Of a DNA stretch of 64,000 bases, positions 56,484 to 64,000 are shown one piece after another. The notes under the pieces are model-generated. The model searched no databases. It had not been told where the DNA came from and saw nothing but the letters and a program-made list of their open reading frames with translations. Each line of letters starts with the position of its first letter. The first letter of the stretch is position 1. The position numbers were made by a program, and so were the translations under genes. This DNA is from Mesostigma viride (Eukaryota; Streptophyta; Mesostigmatophyceae; Mesostigmatales; Mesostigmataceae): contig RPFO01000312.1 in NCBI GenBank assembly GCA_009746045.1, positions 4,187,832-4,251,831 on the forward strand. The letters are read 5' to 3'.

Positions 56484-56630
56484 CAGACTTTGGTCAGACG
56501 GCAGCTGATTTTTTTCGCCTCTTAATCCCGCGGCACCGAAAGCCCTGAGGATGAGTAATGATAAATAATCACCATTAAAGACACGACGAAAACGATGGGC
56601 ATCAAACAAGAACGACAAGCGTCATTAATA

Positions 56631-57183
56631 ACGCCGGCCGGCGCAACTGGATACATGTAAACCATACAAAAGTGATTTTATGAAACACATACAGTTTGTC
56701 ATTAATAACGACGGCCGGCGTAACTCGGGCGCAATTAAAAACCATTAAGAAGCAACTCAGGATATGCAGGCAGAAATCCTTCAGGTGTAAAAAAGATGTA
56801 CAAACACACTTTTGGTAATGGGGCCTGATTGCGCAACTGCAAGATACCATTGGAAACGCCGGCCGGCGCAACTGGATGCATGTACATAAACCATACAAAA
56901 GTGATTTGCACAAAACCCCTACAATTTGTCATGAGTAACGACGGCCGGCGTAACTCGGTTGCATTTGAAAACCACAAAGAAGCAACTCAGGTAGTGAAGG
57001 CGGAAATCCCAGAGGTGATAAAATGTTTACCAACACAAAATGTTGATAAGCGTGCAAGCTTTTGCAAGTGCGCGCAAGATACCATTGGAAACGCCGGCCG
57101 GCGCAACTGGAACACCAAAACAAAAAACTTGATTTGCACGAAACCCATTCAGTTCGTCATGGATAACGACGGCCGGCGCAACT
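56631..57183. repeat. About 230-bp tandem repeat with GCCGGCCGGC-type motifs
   Basis: Two motif forms alternate: ACGCCGGCCGGCGCAACTGG at 56631, 56856 and 57091, and ACGACGGCCGGCGTAACT-type at 56708, 56938 and 57166 (the last ends GCGCAACT). This gives roughly 2.5 units of about 225-235 bp just 5' of the transposase-like gene. The second form also occurs exactly at 53979-53996, inside the last intron of that gene. Confidence 0.88.
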
Positions 57184-59508
57184 TCATGGCACTCACCACT
57201 TTCACCAAATGCCATGTCGCCATTATATTGAGGAAAGCGAAGTATGCCCACTTGAAGCTGTGGTCTGCAGAACATTGACACAAAATATGCATGGTATTTC
57301 AAGCAATGAATGCTATGTGTCAGGCATCAATGTCTTTATTGTATCCAAATGTGGTTAGGACGGAGGTTTACATTGGTTGCTATTTTAAGACAATGGCGTA
57401 TAACCAAACATTGCACACACTCAAGAGTGTACTTATGCTGAACTGGAAAGGAACATTAAACCCCAATAAGGTAGATATTTTTCTTTTACATTTTAATTTT
57501 TTATATACTACTTTATATAATATAATATTATATTATATTATATTATATTATATTATGCTATATTATGTTATATGAAATAACATTAAAATTAACATAAAAT
57601 TAAAATTATATATTAATTATAGTATATTATATAATTTATATTATATATTATATTCACGATGCTCTGTGTATTAATGACATATCAGACACACCTACATCAC
57701 ATCGCCTTGATGTTTCCGTTGTATGGGTCCGGTCGGGCGTTGGTAGCTGGTCGACAACAATTCTACATTTCCTAAAAAAAAATGCGACCGTGCCTACATT
57801 CGAAGGCGCGCTGTGGCTGACCTGAACTATCGGTGAACACCTCGGCGTCACTTGACCGGCCTAGGTTGACATTTCGGCAGAGTAACGCTGCTTAAAGGAT
57901 CCTTGCGTAGTTCGCGCGATTTGGCTCTTTATATATGTTTTTGGAGACGACGAGCAAGCATCCGATTGGTCAGCCAATTCCTGTCCAGTCCTCGGACAGT
58001 GTCCAATCCGGTGCTTGGGATCCAGAAAACGTGCTCGAGCCTGGCCACTCTGTCGCGGGCGCCGCGCTAGTGGCGTCGCGCCCAAACCTGACCAGGCCAT
58101 AGGAAAGGGCGGGGGCGAATGCAAGAATTATTGTTATATCCTGACCTGTCCTGGGGAAGGTCCGGGGCGAATGCAAGAATTAATATACCTGCGTATGCAA
58201 CCAACACGGCCGATCCACATACATAATCCGACTGAGCTGGACGGTACGGACCAAATTTCGGTGCAAATTGAGGCCCAAAAGCTATGTCGGCATGGTGCGC
58301 GCACCCCTTGCGGTAGGGGCCATGGCGACTGCCTTTAGACGAAACGTGACAAATCTGGCACGCGGAAAGCAGAAATGCTCGATTGTTGGAGAAAATTAGT
58401 TACTGATTCTAATTTATGGCGGGATGGTTGCGATCTATAATGTCGCGGGCTTTTTTTCTTTGCCATCGGCAGGGGGGGTCCGGCCTGAATTTCTGTCGGG
58501 ATGAATAAAGTATATTGGATGCCTGCCGGGTTGATTGTCGATTGTTGCCAGTTTTGATGGTCGTAAGGAAAGCTAGTTTAATGATGTTTCTAAAGCCGTA
58601 AAAATTCCCGCTGCTATCTTTACCTTTCCCGTCATTTTGCGGTAAGATAACATTAGCCCTGCGCGATGCGTACTGCCCAACCACTCCATGAAAGGGTGGA
58701 CTTTCTTGTGCGCCTGGGCACGAATAAATGCCCGTTATGGTACGTTCTTGTGTTAAACGTCTTAAGCTTGCGTTTTCCTGCTTTCTTACCTCGTTGAGCG
58801 TAAGCTTTTTGCCTTCTTTCCGGCCAGATGCAGCCAGAAAGTTGCGGGTCCTGGCGCTGCATCGCTGGATTCCTGGGTGTCTTTTAGCTAGTTAATCGTC
58901 TGTGACGTGGCTGGCTTTCTGCAGCGCGTGGCCCGCAACCTGTCGGGAAGGTGTAATGCTTTTATTTCCATGCTTCTCTGAAATTTCTTTTGCTTTATAG
59001 ACAGTTGTGTTCGAGGAAATTCACGCGGTCTTCCTAAGCAGCGGCATCATTTTCCCCAGACACTGACGAGCTGGCACCTGTCTCCTAAAGAGAGCGGCTC
59101 GTGCTTGTTAGAAAGGAGGCAGTGTGCATTTTGCGGGACACAATGCTTTGGTGGCACATGCGTCAGGTAGGCTGTTCCAATGGTCTCTTCACCTTTCCCA
59201 CTGAGTAAATGTTAGCATTTGTCATGCTAACCAGAGCAGCTAGCCACAGGTTGGCTGGATAAAAAGTCAGCTTATTTTCTCTTTATATACTGCGTGTGTG
59301 GTCCTCCACGTGTCCGGCTTGTTGGGCATTTTGGAAGAGGGTTTATAATGTGTTGTTGGGTGGAACAACTTGGTTGTTGGCACAAAATCACACATTATTA
59401 GCCTGAGATAGGCATGACATATGCTGCTCAGGCGTGTCGTCCTACCAGCCTTGTTGTTAAGGGTAGACTCACAAGGCTGGCTGTGCCGATGGAGGGGTGG
59501 GGCGTGCT
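57184..59508. other. Intergenic; AT-repeat tract, otherwise nothing recognised
   Basis: At about 57515-57655 a (TATAT/TATTA)n low-complexity tract is present. GGCGAATGCAAGAATTA occurs twice near 58115 and 58168. I see no gene. Confidence 0.5.
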
Positions 59509-60278
59509 AGCCCCCCCCCACACCCACGCATGCATGCTAGCCCACCCCCACACCCACGCATGCATGCTAGCCCCGGCCCCGGCCCCCCCACACCCACGCA
59601 TGCATGCTAGCCCCCCCCACACCCACGCATGCATGCTAGCCCACACTCACACCCACGCATGCATGCTAGCCCACCCCCACACCCACGCATGCATGCTAGC
59701 CCCCCCACACACCCACGCATGCATGCCAGCCCCCCCACACACCCACGCATGCATGACCGCCCCCCCCACACCCACGCATGCATGCTAGCCCACCCCCACA
59801 CCCACGCATGCATGCTAGCCCCCCACACACCCACGCATGGATGCCAGCCCCCACACACACCCACGCATGCATGACAGCCCCCCCACACACCCACGCATGC
59901 ATGCTAGCCCCCCACACACACCCACGCATGCATGCCAGCCCCCATACACACCCACGCATGCATGCCAGCCCCCCCCCACACTTACGCATGCATGCTAGCC
60001 CCCCACACACACCCACGCATGCATGCCAGCCCCCCCCACACCCACGCATGCATGCCAGCCCCCCCCACACTTACGCATGCATGCTAGCCCCCCACACACA
60101 CCCACGCATGCATGCCAGCCCCCCCCACACCCACGCATGCAGGCTAGCCCAACCCCACACCCACGCATGCATGCCAGCCCACCCCCACACCCACACGTGC
60201 ATGCCAGCCCACCCCCACACCCACGCATGCATGCCAGCCCACCCCCACACCCACGCGTGCATGCCAGCCCACCCCTAG
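59509..60278. repeat. About 30-bp minisatellite, roughly 26 units
   Basis: Units consist of a C-run of variable length, ACACCCACGCATGCATG and then CTAGC or CCAGC. Variation is mostly in C-run length. The His/Pro- and Gly/Trp/Cys-rich frames here are repeat artefacts. Confidence 0.96.
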
Positions 60279-60540
60279 CTTGAGCGTGCTTGTAAAGTTT
60301 TTGCATGGTTTATTAAAATGAGTGGAATATGTATTTATTGCATTAAATGTTAATTTTATTGATCATGAATGAAAATGGTCAACATTGCCGAAGTGCCCCT
60401 AAATTGCTCAATATTGTGTGCTCAAGAATTCAATGAGGATTGTCATCATGGAAACCCGCACAAATTCACGATTCCGGGCATGCATGTGAAAGTATCAAGA
60501 ACAATTTTCAATTAAGAATGGTATCTCATTGTTCCATGAA

Positions 60541-63500
60541 TCAATATGACTCCATGTACGTAGACAAGCCATGATGACCCCATGGGAGCCTGAATCCTCA
60601 TCATTAAATACATAAATGCCACCCATGTACGTAGACGGGCCATGATGACACCAATGGAGCCTGAATCCTCATCATTAATTACATAAATGCCAACCATGTA
60701 CATACACGGGCAATGATGACACCATGGGAGCCTGAATCCTCATCATTAATTACATAAATGCCAACCATGTACGTAGGCCAGCCATGATGACACTGTGGGA
60801 GCCTGAATCCTCATCATTAATTTCATACATGCCAACAACACGTAGACGGGCCATAATGACACCACGGGAGCCTGAATCCTGATCATTTTTTTTTCTTTGA
60901 CATCCATGTACGTAGGCCAGCCATGATGACACCATGGGAGCCTGAATCCTCATCATTTTTTTTCTGAGACATCCATGTACGTAGGCCAGCCATGATGACA
61001 CCATGGGAGCCTGAATCCTCATCATTTTTTTTCTGAGACATCCATGTACGTAGGCCAGCCATGATGACACCATGGGAGCCTGAATCCTCATCATTAAATA
61101 CATACATGCCATCCATGTACGTAGACAGGCCATGACATCTGACACCATGGGAGCCTGAATCCTCATCATTTACTATTCCTTGACATCCATGTACGTAGAC
61201 GGGCCATGATGACACCATGGGAGCCTGAATCCTCTTCATTTTTTTTTCTTTGACATCCATGTACATACGTAGGCCAGCCATGATGACACCAATGGAGCCT
61301 GAATCCTCATCATTAATTACATACATAAATGCCATGATCATCAATGACCCCATGGGAGCCTGAATCCTCATCATTAAATACATAAATGCCACGGTCCATG
61401 TACGTAGACGGGCCATGATGACACCAATGGAGCCTGAATCCTCATCATTAATTACATAAATGCCAACCATGTACATATACGGGCAATGATGACACCATGG
61501 GAGCCTGAATCCTCATCATTAATTACATAAATGCCAACCATGTACGTAGGCCAGCCATGATGACACTATGGGAGCCTGAATCCTCATCATTCATTTCATA
61601 CATGCCACAACACGTAGACGGGCCATAATGACACCACGGGAGCCTGAATCCTCATCATTTTTTTTTCTTTGACATCCATGTACGTAGGCCAGCCATGATG
61701 ACACCATGGGAGCCTGAATCCTCATCATTTTTTTTCTGAGACATCCATGTACGTAGGCCAGCCATGATGACACCATGGGAGCCTGAATCCTCATCATTAA
61801 ATACATACATGCCATCCATGTACGTAGACAGGCCATGATGACACCATGGGAGCCTGAATCCTCATCATTTACTATTCTTGACATCCATGTACGTAGACGG
61901 GCCATGATGACACCATGGGAGCCTGAATCCTCATCATTTTTTTTCTTTGACATCCATGTACATACGTAGGCCAGCCATGATGACACCATGGAGCCTGAAT
62001 CTCATCATTAATTACATACATGCCATCCATGTACGTAGACAGGCCATGATGACACCATGGGAGCCTGAATCCTCATCATTTACTATTCTTGACATCCATG
62101 TACGTAGACGGGCCATGATGACACCATGGGAGCCTGAATCCTCATCATTTTTTCTTGACATCCATGTACATACGTAGGCCAGCCATGATGACACCAATGG
62201 AGCCTGAATCCTCATCATTAATTACATACATAAATGCCAACCATGTACATACACGGGCAATGATGACACCAATGGAGCCTGAATCCTCATCATTAATTAC
62301 ATAAATGCAACCATGTACATACACGGGCAATGATGACACCATGGGAGCCTGAATCCTCATCATTTTCTTACATCCATGTACATACGTAGCCAGCCATGAT
62401 GACACCATGGAGCCTGAATCCTCATCATTAATTACATACATGCCATCCATGTACGTAGACAGCCATGATGACACCATGGGAGCCTGAATCCTCATCATTA
62501 ATTACATACATGCCATCCATGTACGTAGACAGCCATGATGACACCATGGGAGCCTGAATCCTCATCATTTACTATTCCTTGACATCCATGTACGTAGCCA
62601 GCCATGATGACACCATGGGAGCCTGAATCCTCTCATTAATTACATAAATGCCAACCATGTACGTAGACAGCCATGATGACACCATGGGAGCCTGAATCCT
62701 CATCATTAATTACATAAATGCCATCCATGTACGTAGACGGGCCATGATGACACCATGGGAGCCTGAATCCTCATCATTACTATTCCTTGACATCCATGTA
62801 CGTAGGCCAGCCATGATGACACCATGGGAGCCTGAATCCTCTCATTAATTACATAAATGCCAACCATGTACGTAGACAAGCCATGATGACACCATGGGAG
62901 CCTGAATCCTCATCATTAATTACATAAATGCCATCCATGTACGTAGACGGGCCATGATGACACCATGGGAGCCTGAATCCCTCATTAATTACATAAATGC
63001 CAACCATGTACGTAGACAGCCATGATGACACCATGGGAGCCTGAATCCTCATCATTAATTACATAAATGCCATCCATGTACGTAGACGGGCCATGATGAC
63101 ACCATGGGAGCCTGAATCCTCATCATTAATTACATAAATGCCAACCATGTACGTAGCCAGCCATGATGACACCATGGGAGCCTGAATCCTCATCATTAAT
63201 TACATACATGCCACATGTACGTAGACAGCCATGATGACACCATGGGAGCCTGAATCCTCATCATTATTATAACATCCATGTACGTAGGCCAGCCATGATG
63301 ACACCATGGGAGCCTGAATCCTCATCTTTTTCTTGACATCCATGTACGTAGGCCAGCCATGATGACACCATGGGAGCCTGAATCCTCATCATTAATTACA
63401 TACATGCCATCCATGTACGTAGACGGGCCATGATGACACCATGGGAGCCTGAATCCTCATCATTTACTATTCCTTGACATCCATGTACGTAGGCCAGCCA

Positions 63501-64000
63501 TGATGACACCATGGGAGCCTGAATCCTCATCATTAATTACATAAATGCCAACCATGTACGTAGACAAGCCATGATGACACCATGGGAGCCTGAATCTCCT
63601 CATTAATTACATAAATGCCACCATGTACGTAGACAGCCATGATGACACCATGGGAGCCTGAATCCTCATCATTAATTACATAATGCCATCCATGTACGTA
63701 GACAGCCATGATGACACCATGGGAGCCTGAATCCTCATCATTTACTATTCTTGACATCCATGTACGTAGCCAGCCATGATGACACCATGGGAGCCTGAAT
63801 CCTCTCATTAATTACATAAATGCCAACCATGTACGTAGACAGCCATGATGACACCATGGGAGCCTGAATCCTCATCATTAATTACATAAATGCCATCCAT
63901 GTACGTAGACGGGCCATGATGACACCATGGGAGCCTGAATCCTTATCATTTACTATTCCTTGACATCCATGTACGTAGGCCAGCCATGGAGACACCCATG
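60541..64000. repeat. Satellite array, unit about 75 bp, over 40 units, open at the window end
   Basis: The conserved core is CATGTACGTAG, then CCATGATGACACCATGGG and AGCCTGAATCCTCATCATT, followed by a variable spacer (AATTACATAAATGCCAACC, TACTATTCTTGACATC or T-rich TTTCTGAGACATC). Higher-order patterning is visible: blocks with the same spacer order recur near 60541-61380 and 61330-62180. Confidence 0.97.

Noticed and set aside
59414..60306. His/Pro/Cys repeat protein over the 59.5-60.3 kb array
   Set aside because: The 30-bp minisatellite gives open frames on both strands; C-run length varies freely, which would shift a real frame.
60750..63808. Repeated MRIQAPMVSSWLAYVHG-type protein on the minus strand
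   Set aside because: Non-coding satellite: indels between units break the frame every few copies and the spacers are not codon-constrained.

Overview
This is nuclear DNA of an intron-rich, GC-rich eukaryote. The best-resolved protein, the SUMO-activating enzyme subunit UBA2/SAE2, reads more like the plant form than the animal form. Short plant-type telomere-like heptamers also occur inside an intron. A green alga or another plant-like protist is the best guess, but one window cannot prove it.

Layout. 1-17,413: a possible 3' terminal exon (+); the N-terminal half of an AMP-binding (acyl-activating) enzyme gene (-); and, across a roughly 0.7 kb divergent promoter region, a complete 17-exon UBA2 gene (+, 657 aa) whose introns are full of mini- and microsatellites and carry one LINE fragment. 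17,414-25,620: a graveyard of non-LTR retrotransposon pieces (reverse transcriptase tails and C-terminal zinc-knuckle/nuclease-like domains), one copy split by a hAT-like DNA transposon with a clean 8-bp target duplication. 26,534-27,616: an intronless leucine-rich-repeat protein gene (-). 28,495-32,838: a 5'-truncated LINE with endonuclease, reverse transcriptase and zinc-finger regions (-). About 34-47.7 kb: an ABC1/ADCK-type atypical kinase gene (+). Its last nine exons join in frame; its 5' exons are unsure. 49,309-50,576: an ORF1-only LINE copy with target duplications. 53,134-56,483: a four-exon gene (-) for a 986-aa DDE-transposase-like protein of a family I cannot name. 57.2-64 kb: AT-rich DNA, a roughly 30-bp minisatellite and a roughly 75-bp satellite that runs off the window.

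The most unusual recurrent feature is tandem duplication across exon-intron 5' junctions. In UBA2, the kinase gene and the transposase-like gene, the end of an exon plus its splice donor has been copied one to several times into the following intron, giving rows of competing donor sites. This looks like local duplication feeding intron growth or intron gain. Exon structures were worked out by hand from reading frame, splice consensus and homology remembered from known families; no alignment or transcript data were available.
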